Assembly (NCBI GenBank): GCA_030590865.1
Contig: JAUVCD010000003.1
Span: forward strand, 1-39,947
Origin: Myxococcales bacterium
Lineage (GTDB): Bacteria; Myxococcota_A; Polyangia; Polyangiales; Polyangiaceae
Reading direction: 5' to 3'
DNA: 39,947 nt
This document shows positions 1-8,439 of the stretch, one piece after another (the stretch's first letter is position 1; each line of letters begins with the position of its first letter). The notes beneath the pieces are model-generated. The model had not been told where the DNA came from, made no database searches, and saw nothing but the letters and a program-made list of their open reading frames with translations. The translations under genes were made by a program, and so were the position numbers.

Positions 1-877
1 AACCGGGATCGACACCAAGACGCCCTTCGACGTGGAAGGCGCGGACATCCTGCTGATCCACAATGCGGGCGAGATCATGGCCTGGCCCGAGAACGTCGGA
101 GCCTTCACCACCTTGTTCAACGCCGCCGGTTTGAGCTGGACGCTGTCGAGCGACGTGGCAGCCTACGATGGCATCAACTACGGCGTCTGGTACGACGACG
201 TGCAGTTCGCTCGGGTGGCCTTGATGCATGCGCAGGCGGCCAAGAAGCTCGGGGTGAAGAAGATCGTGTTGGGCGAATGTGGCCACGCCCACAAGGCCCT
301 CACCGTCATCGCCGACAAGGTGCTGACCGGAGATCTCAACATTCCGCGGGAGAGCTGCTTCGTCACCCTGCGGGACATCGTCCGGTCCGGAAAGATCAAG
401 TTCGATCCCAAGCACAACGATTTCCCGGTCACCTTGCACGATCCCTGCAACACGGTGCGCCTGATGGGCATCGTGAAGCCTCAGCGGGAGATCATCGAGG
501 CCGTCGTTCCGAAGGAGCGCTTCCGCGAGATGACCCCCCACGGCGTGAACAACTACTGCTGTGGCGGCGGCTCGGGTTTCGCCATCATGAGTGGACACAA
601 CTTCACCGACTGGAAGATGCACGTTCCCGGACGGCGCAAGTTCCGCCAGATCCTCGAAGCCTTCCAGGGTGAGGATTGGGATCCTGAGCAGGTCAAGTAC
701 ATCTGCGCCCCTTGCAGCAACTGTAAGGGCCAGATCCGCGACATCCTCAAGTATTACAACGCCACCCAGAAGGTCGGCTTGTACTACTCGGGATTGGTCG
801 AGCTGATGGTCAACGCCATGGTCGATGCCAACCATGATCCCGGCTATTTCGATTGGGAAGAGATGTCGATGGGCTGA
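1..877 (+). CDS. (Fe-S)-binding protein, heterodisulfide reductase/DsrK-like, 5'-truncated by the window edge
   Basis: Frame is open from base 2 (TGIDTKTPFDVEGAD...). Cys motifs LHDPCN, NNYCCGGGSGFAIMSG and CAPCSNCKGQIRDIL are typical of CCG-domain HdrD/DsrK-type proteins. Confidence 0.85.
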   Translation, partial: TGIDTKTPFDVEGADILLIHNAGEIMAWPENVGAFTTLFNAAGLSWTLSSDVAAYDGINYGVWYDDVQFARVALMHAQAAKKLGVKKIVLGECGHAHKALTVIADKVLTGDLNIPRESCFVTLRDIVRSGKIKFDPKHNDFPVTLHDPCNTVRLMGIVKPQREIIEAVVPKERFREMTPHGVNNYCCGGGSGFAIMSGHNFTDWKMHVPGRRKFRQILEAFQGEDWDPEQVKYICAPCSNCKGQIRDILKYYNATQKVGLYYSGLVELMVNAMVDANHDPGYFDWEEMSMG

Positions 878-906
878 CCTAGGTTCTGGCCCGGAAGCCG
901 CTCCGG

Positions 907-998
907 TCTCGCGCGCCCCTGGCGGGGCGAAGGGCGCGCGAGCCCTTCGCGAGCGCCTTCTGTTGGCCAACTAGCGTCTTTTTTCTCGGGGTTTTTCA
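907..998 (+). repeat. Copy 1 of a dispersed structured intergenic repeat (partner at 30847-30936)
   Basis: tctcgcgcgcccctggcggggcgaagggcgcgcgagcccttcgc is identical to 30847-30890. Similarity continues through ...ttggcc.actagcgtctttt(tt)ctcgggg. Confidence 0.9.
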
Positions 999-1020
999 AA
1001 AACCCCGAGAAAAAAGACGC
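974..1020. terminator. Perfect 47-nt palindrome/hairpin between convergent genes; likely bidirectional terminator
   Basis: gcgtcttttttctcggggttttt-c-aaaaaccccgagaaaaaagacgc: 23-nt arms that are exact reverse complements. Lies between CDS ending 877 (+) and CDS ending 1040 (-). Confidence 0.75.
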
Positions 1021-1039
1021 CGCTCCTGTTGGGCAGCGC

Positions 1040-1813
1040 TCAGCTCGTCGCGCTGCGCTCCGTCGCCTTTCGGTCACCGGTTCGCTGCAGACAGATGAGC
1101 TCGGCCACGATGGCCATGGCGATCTCGACGGGCGTCACCGCCCCGATCGCCAACCCCACCGGACAACGGATCGCCGCGACCCGCTCGGCGGGCAGCCCGG
1201 CGCTCTGGGCCGCCTTGACGATGGTCTTCGCCTTGCGGCTCGAGCCCACCACGCCCACCCCCGCAAAGCCCAGCTGCAGGGCAGCGACAGCCCAACCGCG
1301 GTCGGCCTCGTGGGTCCCAGTGGCGATGAGGACCTGGGCCGAGCCAGGGTGCTCGACCGCTTCGAGCGCTGCTGGCTCATCGCTCTTCTCCAGAGCGATC
1401 CCCTGCTCTGCAAGCCACTGAGCATCGGCCAAGCGATCGATCACCGTCACGGCGAAGCCGGCGCTGGCGGCCATGGGCGCCACCGCCTTGCCGACGTGAC
1501 CGGCCCCGACGATGAACAGGCGACGGAGCGGCGCGAGCCGCTCGATGAACACTCCAACCTTGCCACCGCAGTCGGTGCGGACCTCCGTCAACTGAGCCGC
1601 ACCGCCGCCACGTTCCAGCATCTCGCGGGCCTGGGCGATGGCAGCCTGCTCAATTTCGCCACCGCCCACGCTGCCCTCGAGCTGGCCATCAGCACGCACC
1701 AGCATGCGCGCCCCTGGGGGCCGTGGTGCCGAGCCGGTGACGCTGATCACCGTAGCCAGCACCACGGTCTCACCTGATTCGACAGCGCTCAGAGCCTTCT
1801 GAAGGATATCCAT
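1040..1813 (-). CDS. XdhC/CoxI family protein
   Basis: 257 aa: ETVVLATVISVTGSAPRPPGARMLV..., SVGGGEIE, FIVGAGHVGKAVAPMAASAGFAVTVIDR (Rossmann), CPVGLAIGAVTPVEIAMAIVAEL. Confidence 0.85.
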   Translation of the reverse strand: MDILQKALSAVESGETVVLATVISVTGSAPRPPGARMLVRADGQLEGSVGGGEIEQAAIAQAREMLERGGGAAQLTEVRTDCGGKVGVFIERLAPLRRLFIVGAGHVGKAVAPMAASAGFAVTVIDRLADAQWLAEQGIALEKSDEPAALEAVEHPGSAQVLIATGTHEADRGWAVAALQLGFAGVGVVGSSRKAKTIVKAAQSAGLPAERVAAIRCPVGLAIGAVTPVEIAMAIVAELICLQRTGDRKATERSATS

Positions 1814-1873
1814 GAGCCGATGCTAGGAGGCCAGACGCCGACTAGCAACGGCAGCGCCGCCGGGCAGCAAACC

Positions 1874-2764
1874 TCAGTCAGTCGGGGGGCTAGCGACTCC
1901 CCTAAGCAAAGCACTTTGATCCACGAACCGGGCGCGGGTGCGGCTGATCACCTCAGCGGCCAACAAGAACATGACCGCCATGACGACGGTGCTCGCGCCG
2001 GTGGGAAAGGACCAAACGAAGGATGCCCAGTAACCGAGGAATGCGGAGGCTGCCCCAATCAGGGCCGCGCTGATGAAGACCAGGCGGATGTCGCCGCAGA
2101 GCTTGAGGGCTGCAGCCGCCGGCAGGACCGAGAAGGCAAAGACCGGCATGGCCCCGATCGTCTTGGTGGCCGTCGAGATGGTCAGCCCGAGGGTGAGAAA
2201 CAAGACGGCATCCACGGCGCGCACCGGGACGCCGTGGGCCCGAGCGGTGTCCGCATCGAAAGATGCCAACAAGAAAGGACGGAACATTAACAGGTGAACC
2301 AGCAGGACCACGACCGACACGACCAGCGCCACGATCATCTGGCTCTGTTCCACTGCTACGGCGTTGCCAAATAGGATGTTCTTGATGTCGTGGGTCTCCT
2401 GGGGGATCCGATCGCCGATGATGATCACCAGCGCCGAGGCCGTCACATAGGCGATGCCAATAATCGCCTCGCGGCTCAGCCGTCGCGGCTCGGGCATCCA
2501 GCCGAGCAGCAGCGCAGCGCCCAGCGTCACCACAGCCACAATCAGCTCTGGGCTGCCGAAGGAGCTGTGGGCAAGAGCGGGAAACCAGGCCACGATCACG
2601 AAGGCGAGGGTCACACCGAAGCCGGAGATCTGGGACAAGGCCGCCGGCAGGAAGACCACCCGCCGCAGAATGGTATAGACCCCAACCACTGCGCAGACCG
2701 CAGCCAACGCGGTGGAAGCGATCACCGCTTCGAGCCAGAGAAACGAGCTGTCCCAGAAGCTCAT
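1874..2764 (-). CDS. Metal ABC transporter permease, ZnuB/ABC-3 family
   Basis: 296 aa polytopic protein; overlaps the upstream ATPase stop by 4 nt (2761-2764); gene order typical of zinc/manganese ABC systems. Confidence 0.85.
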   Translation of the reverse strand: MSFWDSSFLWLEAVIASTALAAVCAVVGVYTILRRVVFLPAALSQISGFGVTLAFVIVAWFPALAHSSFGSPELIVAVVTLGAALLLGWMPEPRRLSREAIIGIAYVTASALVIIIGDRIPQETHDIKNILFGNAVAVEQSQMIVALVVSVVVLLVHLLMFRPFLLASFDADTARAHGVPVRAVDAVLFLTLGLTISTATKTIGAMPVFAFSVLPAAAALKLCGDIRLVFISAALIGAASAFLGYWASFVWSFPTGASTVVMAVMFLLAAEVISRTRARFVDQSALLRGVASPPTD

Positions 2765-3543
2765 GACCGCTCCTGCTCGGTGGCGCCCGCCCGCACCAAC
2801 ACCGTCCCATGGGTCTCGATGACGTCCATCGGGTGGTCATAAAGGTCGCTCAGCCGCTCTCCGCACAGCATCGTCTCGGCAGAGCCCACCGAAAATTGCT
2901 GCAGATCCTTGTTGATCAGCGCCATCTTGTTGGCTCGACCGGCCACCAGTGAGATCTGATGCACCACCAACACCACATTGGTGCCCTGGTGCCGGTTCAA
3001 ATCGGCGACGAAATCGAGCAAGTCCTTCTCCGATGGCAGATCCATCCCCGCCGCCGGCTCATCTAGAATCAACAAGTCCGGCGAGCGCACCAGCGCCCTG
3101 GCGATGAGGACCCGTTGCTGCTGGCCGCCAGACATGTCGCGCAAGGCTCGCCGAGCGAGGTGACCCACGCCGACTTGCTCCAGACTCGTCATGGCTTCCG
3201 CCTGACTGGCCGATGCCAGCAGGGTTCCGCCCCGACCTTTGGCCTTCGGCCCCATGCCACCGGAGCGGACCACTTCCAAGGCAGTCAGCGGAAAAATGGG
3301 ATCGATGAGGGTACGCTGGGGCACGTAGCCCAGGCGCAACCCCGGGCGCCGCCAGACGTCGCCTGCCAGGGCCGGCACGATACCCAGGATGACTTTCAGC
3401 AAAGTCGACTTGCCGGCACCATTGGGACCCACGAGCCCCAAAAAATCGCCTGCCTCGACATCGAGATTGATGCCAGCGACCAACGGGCGGCCACCATAGC
3501 CGATGGACACGTCGCTGAGCTTGATCAGAGGTTCTTCTGTCAT
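2761..3543 (-). CDS. Metal ABC transporter ATP-binding protein, ZnuC-like
   Basis: Walker A GPNGAGKST, signature MSGGQQQRVLIARAL, Walker B LLILDEP, H-loop VVHQ. Confidence 0.93.
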   Translation of the reverse strand: MTEEPLIKLSDVSIGYGGRPLVAGINLDVEAGDFLGLVGPNGAGKSTLLKVILGIVPALAGDVWRRPGLRLGYVPQRTLIDPIFPLTALEVVRSGGMGPKAKGRGGTLLASASQAEAMTSLEQVGVGHLARRALRDMSGGQQQRVLIARALVRSPDLLILDEPAAGMDLPSEKDLLDFVADLNRHQGTNVVLVVHQISLVAGRANKMALINKDLQQFSVGSAETMLCGERLSDLYDHPMDVIETHGTVLVRAGATEQERS

Positions 3544-3579
3544 GTTGTCATCTCGAATCGAACAGAACGCCAGACAGGA

Positions 3580-3948
3580 TCAATGAAGCTCAGGCTCGCA
3601 GTAGCTCTCGCCAGCCAGATCCACGATGGTGCCATCGCAAAAGCAGGGCCCCTCGGCCGGGCACACACAGGCGAAATGGACCAGCTCGGTCGGCGAGTGG
3701 TCCTCGCAGATCTCGGTGATGTCCTCAGGGGCTACGCAGGTCTGCCCGTCAAATAGATAGCCCTGGTAGCAATGACAATGATCGCCGTGAGCTGACCCGT
3801 GCTCGCCGCAATCGATCTCACCTGCCGGTGATCCGCCCTCGGAACCATCCTCGTCGTCGGCGGCAGCGCCTCGCTCAGGGCAGCCTGCGTTGAGCAAGCT
3901 GACGGCAAGCCAGGCGCCTATCGTAGCGGCTGCGATTCTGCGTGCCAT
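3580..3948 (-). CDS. Small Cys/His-rich EGF-like putative lipoprotein inside the metal-uptake operon
   Basis: 122 aa; signal with lipobox-like SLLNAGC; CGEHGSAHGDHCHCYQGYLFDGQTCV and CVCPAEGPCFCDG. Confidence 0.75.
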   Translation of the reverse strand: MARRIAAATIGAWLAVSLLNAGCPERGAAADDEDGSEGGSPAGEIDCGEHGSAHGDHCHCYQGYLFDGQTCVAPEDITEICEDHSPTELVHFACVCPAEGPCFCDGTIVDLAGESYCEPELH

Positions 3949-3957
3949 CGGACCGCC

Positions 3958-4863
3958 CTAGCGGGTCAACTCGTTGACCAGATTGTCGACCACGTCGAAA
4001 TAGCTGCGCGTCTTGCCGGCACCCACCATGGTGGGCAACACCTTCAGCTTGGCACCTGACTTCTGGGCGAAGATCTTCGACAGCCGCGTTGGGTAGAAGG
4101 ACTCTTGGATGATGTACTTGACGCCCTGCCCCTTGACCTTGCGGATTAGGTCCGCCACGTGGCTGGCCTTGGGCGGGATCCCAGGCTTCGGCTCGAGGGC
4201 ACCGGCACGCACAAATCCGGCCCAATCGATGAAGTAGACCCAGCTTTGGTGGTAAACCACCACCTTGGTGCCCTTGTGAGGCGCCAACTTGGCGCGCCAG
4301 ATCACCATCTTCCGCTTGAGCTTGGTCGAAAAGACACTGTACGCAGCCGCATAGTCTGCAGCGTGCTCCGGATCGAGACTAGCCAAACGCTTGGTGATGC
4401 CCTGAGCGATGCGCAGGCCATTGCGTGGGTCGGTCCAGTAGTGAGGATTGCCCCCTGGGTGGATGTCGCCCTTCGAGCGGTCCGGTGCCATGACCTCCAT
4501 GGGCGGAATCAGCGTGGAGCAATTAAGGTATCCTTGGCCGCCCCGCTGAATGTCGCCGTTGCGCGATCCGGTGAGCAGCGCCGGCAACCAGCCACCTTCG
4601 AGCTCCATACCGGTCACCAAGAGCAGCTCCGCCTTGTTGAGCCTGACCATCAAGCTCGGTTTGGCATCGACAAAATGGGGATCCTGAGTGGCCTTGACCA
4701 GCGCGGTGACCTTGATGTGGCTACCGCCAATCTCTTTGGCTATGGCGCCGAAGTCGGGAATGGTGGTCACCACGTCGACCGCGGCCTGGGCCACGCTTGA
4801 TAGGACCACTGTCAGCGCAAACGATAGAACTGCAATCAGTGTTCTCATGGATCTCTCCCTCAA
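3958..4863 (-). CDS. Metal ABC transporter substrate-binding protein, ZnuA-like
   Basis: 301 aa; signal peptide; DPHFVDAKPS, GNPHYWTDPRNG, VYHQSWVYF; overlaps the upstream CDS by 4 nt. Confidence 0.9.
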   Translation of the reverse strand: MRERSMRTLIAVLSFALTVVLSSVAQAAVDVVTTIPDFGAIAKEIGGSHIKVTALVKATQDPHFVDAKPSLMVRLNKAELLLVTGMELEGGWLPALLTGSRNGDIQRGGQGYLNCSTLIPPMEVMAPDRSKGDIHPGGNPHYWTDPRNGLRIAQGITKRLASLDPEHAADYAAAYSVFSTKLKRKMVIWRAKLAPHKGTKVVVYHQSWVYFIDWAGFVRAGALEPKPGIPPKASHVADLIRKVKGQGVKYIIQESFYPTRLSKIFAQKSGAKLKVLPTMVGAGKTRSYFDVVDNLVNELTR

Positions 4864-6218
4864 TACTTGTGGGCACCGTGCGCTCCTGCCGACACCTCGG
4901 TCTGGAGTAGAATGATGTGATCGTTGTCGAAGCCGTCGATGCTCTCGAAGGTGTATTGCAGGCGCAGCCTCGAGAAGTGAGACGGCATGTAGCTAACCGC
5001 CCCACTGGCACGGAGCGCATCACGTCCAAAGCTGTTACGACTGAGCTCGGCGTTTTCGTCATAGCCGGTGAGGCGCTGCCAGAGCTCGCCCCGGGCGGCC
5101 ACCTCCCACTCCTTGGCAATGCCGAGAATCAGATCGGTATAGCCTCCAACGTCACCCCATAGGTCGTTGGCGACTTCCATCTGGCGCAGCCACGTCTCGG
5201 TGGTCCAGGAGACGTAGGTGTAGCCCGTCTCCCCCCAACCGATGGGACGCCACTTGAACATCAAATCGGCCCCATAGGCATAGGTGCGGTTGTCGAGATC
5301 CGGGTTGCTCTGAGAGCGACCGAAGACAGCATTGAGACCGGTCTGAGTCGCCCAGTCATCGCCGATGTCGAAGAACTGTACGAGCCGAACGGGGTAGATG
5401 AAGTCCCCAGCGCCGACACCTTCGTCGAAGGGCGTCCGGAACGAGCCACTGTCGCCCATTTGCCAGGCGCCAATCAACTCGACGTACCAGGGAAGTGGAA
5501 ACAGGAAGGACAGCTCGGCGCCAGGCAGGGTCAAGCCCTCGGCCCCAAAGAGGAACTCGTTGGCCACCGGGTGGGTCACGAAGTGCCACGTATGGAGGTG
5601 GTTGGGGTTGTGGCGTCCAACGTTCGACTTGAACTGTCCCGCCCGGACCTGGAGGTTCCAGGGCAGGGAGGTCGTGGTCAGGAAGATCTCCTCGAGGTGC
5701 AGGTGGGCCATGCCGAAGGCGAGATCGACCCGGAAGAACGGATCGACCGGCGCCGAGGCGGCCAGCTCAGCGCCTTGGATCATTGGCCCGTTGTCCACCG
5801 GCGCGTGGCCGCCCTGCCGAAAGTGGTCGTCCTTGGAAAAAATGGCGCCGGCAAAATCGAGAATGACTGAGATGGACGGATTGGTCTCGTTGCCGATCAC
5901 CTCTTGAGCCCCCTGGGGGAGCAGGTTGATAGGGTCTTCGTCCTTCACATTCGCTGCCTGGGTGGCGTCGATGCCTCGCGCCTCGGCGGTCGCGGCAGCA
6001 TCCGCACGCTCCGCCGCCTCGAGCTCAGCCAGCAGGTCATCGTCAGCTCCTCCCCTGGTGGATTCTCCCGCCTCAGCGTAGGGCTCATCTCGGTCGCCGG
6101 CCGCAGCGCCGCCGCCATCGCCTTGGGCATGGGCCTGTCCGCACAGCAGGACGAGCCATAGCGGCGCCGCCAGGAGAACGGGCCAGCTGGGACGTGGTGA
6201 CATCAGAGTTAACGGCAT
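4860..6218 (-). CDS. Predicted outer-membrane beta-barrel/porin-like protein, His-rich, in the metal-uptake operon
   Basis: 452 aa; signal peptide; alternating aromatic barrel-like segments (RVDLAFGMAHLHLEEIF, LQVRAGQFKSNVG, WYVELIGAWQMG...); GRHNPNHLHTWHFVTHP; C-terminal strand ...IILLQTEVSAGAHGAHKY. Confidence 0.75.
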   Translation of the reverse strand: MPLTLMSPRPSWPVLLAAPLWLVLLCGQAHAQGDGGGAAAGDRDEPYAEAGESTRGGADDDLLAELEAAERADAAATAEARGIDATQAANVKDEDPINLLPQGAQEVIGNETNPSISVILDFAGAIFSKDDHFRQGGHAPVDNGPMIQGAELAASAPVDPFFRVDLAFGMAHLHLEEIFLTTTSLPWNLQVRAGQFKSNVGRHNPNHLHTWHFVTHPVANEFLFGAEGLTLPGAELSFLFPLPWYVELIGAWQMGDSGSFRTPFDEGVGAGDFIYPVRLVQFFDIGDDWATQTGLNAVFGRSQSNPDLDNRTYAYGADLMFKWRPIGWGETGYTYVSWTTETWLRQMEVANDLWGDVGGYTDLILGIAKEWEVAARGELWQRLTGYDENAELSRNSFGRDALRASGAVSYMPSHFSRLRLQYTFESIDGFDNDHIILLQTEVSAGAHGAHKY

Positions 6219-7069
6219 TGCTGTACGATGGTGAAGGTGACGGTCTGGGTCGGTACGGCGTTGAACCGAATGACATAGGGCACAGGATCGCCGCTTCCGC
6301 TGTAAATGAGGTCGGCGTGGTACTGGTCGGGCAGCTCATTGGCGCAGACACTGTTGGCGCCGCCGCCAACGGCCAACATGTCGTTGCCCCCTTGATCCAG
6401 AAACGCGTCGAAGACATCCGCGGTGTCGAGGAAGACTACGAACTCACCGCTCGAGCTCACCGGCAGGTGGATGTGGCTCGGCGCGTTGTCCGGCAGGGTC
6501 ACCGCAACCGCCACCCCTAGCTCGGCGTGGTAGTCCTCGGAAAACACGTCATCGAAGTTCTCGACGACTTGGCTCTGCTCCGCCGTGGAAGCCATCGCGG
6601 CGCAGGCATCGTCAGGAGCCGTTGTAGAGCACTGCTGCTCGCATTGAGCCTCACCGTCGTGCAGGGTGCAGCTGCTCGTACAAGGCTCCACCGCCCAATG
6701 GCCATCAGGCAGACAGTTGTAGGCGGTGTTGTCCTGGCAGTTGGCATCTGGGGGAGTGCAGCTGCTGGCGCTATCGACACAGACCGCCTCGCTCTCGCTC
6801 AGCTCCACGCAGTCGACCCCCAAATCCTCGCAGTTGGCCCCCCAGTGGAAGTGGGGGTCATCCCCCTCGCCGTGACACCACTGCACCATATTGTCGACGC
6901 ACTGTTGCCACTCGGCGTGGGCCGCATCACAAAGAAAAGAGCCGTCGTCGCCGGTGCCACCACCGCCCTGGTTGGCACCGCCGTCGTCATCGCAGCTGCT
7001 CAGCGCAGCTTGGGTCGTGGCCATCAATGCCACCGCACAAAGGAACCTACCGGTGTTGCTCGCCATCAT
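6209..7069 (-). CDS. Cys-rich exported lipoprotein, first or second gene of the metal-uptake operon
   Basis: 286 aa; signal with LSSC lipobox-like site; many Cys and His (CHGEGDDPHFHWGANCEDLGVDC); overlaps the next CDS start (6209-6218). Confidence 0.75.
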   Translation of the reverse strand: MMASNTGRFLCAVALMATTQAALSSCDDDGGANQGGGGTGDDGSFLCDAAHAEWQQCVDNMVQWCHGEGDDPHFHWGANCEDLGVDCVELSESEAVCVDSASSCTPPDANCQDNTAYNCLPDGHWAVEPCTSSCTLHDGEAQCEQQCSTTAPDDACAAMASTAEQSQVVENFDDVFSEDYHAELGVAVAVTLPDNAPSHIHLPVSSSGEFVVFLDTADVFDAFLDQGGNDMLAVGGGANSVCANELPDQYHADLIYSGSGDPVPYVIRFNAVPTQTVTFTIVQQCR

Positions 7070-7250
7070 GATCTCGCCTCGCCGCTGTCGCCGTGCGCGT
7101 CAGCACGGCCGTGCTCGTAAGCTGGCTTCCGGGACGGAAAGCCGCTCCCCCCGCGCGAAAAATCAGCGAATGTGCCGGCTACCGTGACTCGGAGCGCGCC
7201 AGACGGCGGATCGCTCCATCATCCCCAGACGCAACTCGGCACACACTGAG

Positions 7251-7718
7251 CTAGGCGCGGGGAGGCGAGCTCTTGGGGGCGAGAGAGAGAATGGCGATCG
7301 CCTGCTGGCGCACCGCCGGACCGACGGTACGACTGAGCAGCTGCCAAGAGATGAGCTGGGCAGCGATCACCGGTCGGCCCTGCTCGACCACCGCATCGAC
7401 GACCGCCGTTGCGTCGCAATGCTCATGGGACGCGACACTCACACGGGCGTTGTCGACCGCCACGTCATGAGCGTCGGGCTGCGCCGAAGTGACCGATCGC
7501 GGCGACTGGTCATAGGCCGCGTGAATCAGCTCGCCGTGGACACACTGCACGTGCCGGGTGAGCGCCATGTGCGCAACTGACGAGACCCGACCAGCAAGCA
7601 GCAGCGCGACTACAAACGCCAGCCCCCAGACCAGGGACCGTTGGGCCCTCCGGCCAGCTGTCCGCCAACCCCTCTGGCAATGACTCGGCCAGAGCGGATG
7701 CCGTCGCACCTGCATGAT
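7251..7718 (-). CDS. Single-TM exported protein with Cys/His motifs; start uncertain (7718, 7748 or 7811)
   Basis: TM segment SLVWGLAFVVALLLAG followed by HVQCVHGELIHAAYDQ... and ...SHEHCDATAVVDAVVEQGRPVIAAQLISWQLLSRTV. ATG at 7718 gives MQVRRHPLW. Confidence 0.55.
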   Translation of the reverse strand: MMQVRRHPLWPSHCQRGWRTAGRRAQRSLVWGLAFVVALLLAGRVSSVAHMALTRHVQCVHGELIHAAYDQSPRSVTSAQPDAHDVAVDNARVSVASHEHCDATAVVDAVVEQGRPVIAAQLISWQLLSRTVGPAVRQQAIAILSLAPKSSPPRA

Positions 7719-7930
7719 TGTTGCAAATATCGCCTTCTCGGAGAGCATGCAACCGCCTGGCTCGCAAGAGATCGCTGTCAGCCCTGGCGACCTGCAGGAA
7801 AGACGAGCCAAGAACCGATGTCATTCACGGAAATATGGCACCCAGGTCCATGCCCACCCGTCCCTGGGCGACTGACGAGACGCCGCCCCTGTTTGGAGCC
7901 CATCAGCGGCGGTGCTACCAGGTGAGCGCC

Positions 7931-8365
7931 ATGGAACGTCAGCGCTTCGTGATGATCGCGACACTGCTCACCGGTCTGATCGCCAGCAGTTGTGATCAGC
8001 AGCAAAGCGCCCCGACCACCGCGGCGGGCTCAGCCGTGCCGACCGTCGCCCGCCACGAGCTGGCCGACCTGTGCAAGAAGATGTGCGACAAAGACGTCGA
8101 GTGCGCAGGCGAGATGGCCAAGCAAGCAGCGAAAGCGGCAGGCCTCGAGAACGTGGCGACCGAAGCTGCTGAGAAGGCCATGAAGACAGCGGCGGCTGGA
8201 CTCTCCGAGTGCAAACAGGGATGCGTCGCCACCGCTGAGAAGGGCGCCACCGGCGGCAAGGCTCAGGCGGAGGAGATTGGCAAGTGCCTGGCTGCCTCCG
8301 ACTGCACTGCCTACGGCAAGTGCATCGAGCAGGCCAGTCTAGCGACCACCAAGCCCAAGGAGTAG
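7931..8365 (+). CDS. Small Cys-containing lipoprotein
   Basis: MERQRFVMIATLLTGLIASSCDQQQSAPTT: signal and lipobox. The longer track ORF (from 7718) adds no signal-like N-terminus. Confidence 0.7.
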   Translation: MERQRFVMIATLLTGLIASSCDQQQSAPTTAAGSAVPTVARHELADLCKKMCDKDVECAGEMAKQAAKAAGLENVATEAAEKAMKTAAAGLSECKQGCVATAEKGATGGKAQAEEIGKCLAASDCTAYGKCIEQASLATTKPKE

Positions 8366-8380
8366 CGGGGCGACCCGCTG

Positions 8381-8428
8381 GAGTCCGAAGCCGCGCCAGG
8401 GACCGAGTCTGAGGCCTAGTCCGAGTTC
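8381..8428 (+). repeat. Degenerate intergenic hexamer array (GAGTCC/GAGGCC type)
   Basis: gagtcc gaagcc gcgcca gggacc gagtct gaggcc tagtcc gagttc, continuous hexamer phase between convergent stops 8365 and 8440. Confidence 0.6.
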
Positions 8429-8439
8429 CTCCACGGACC

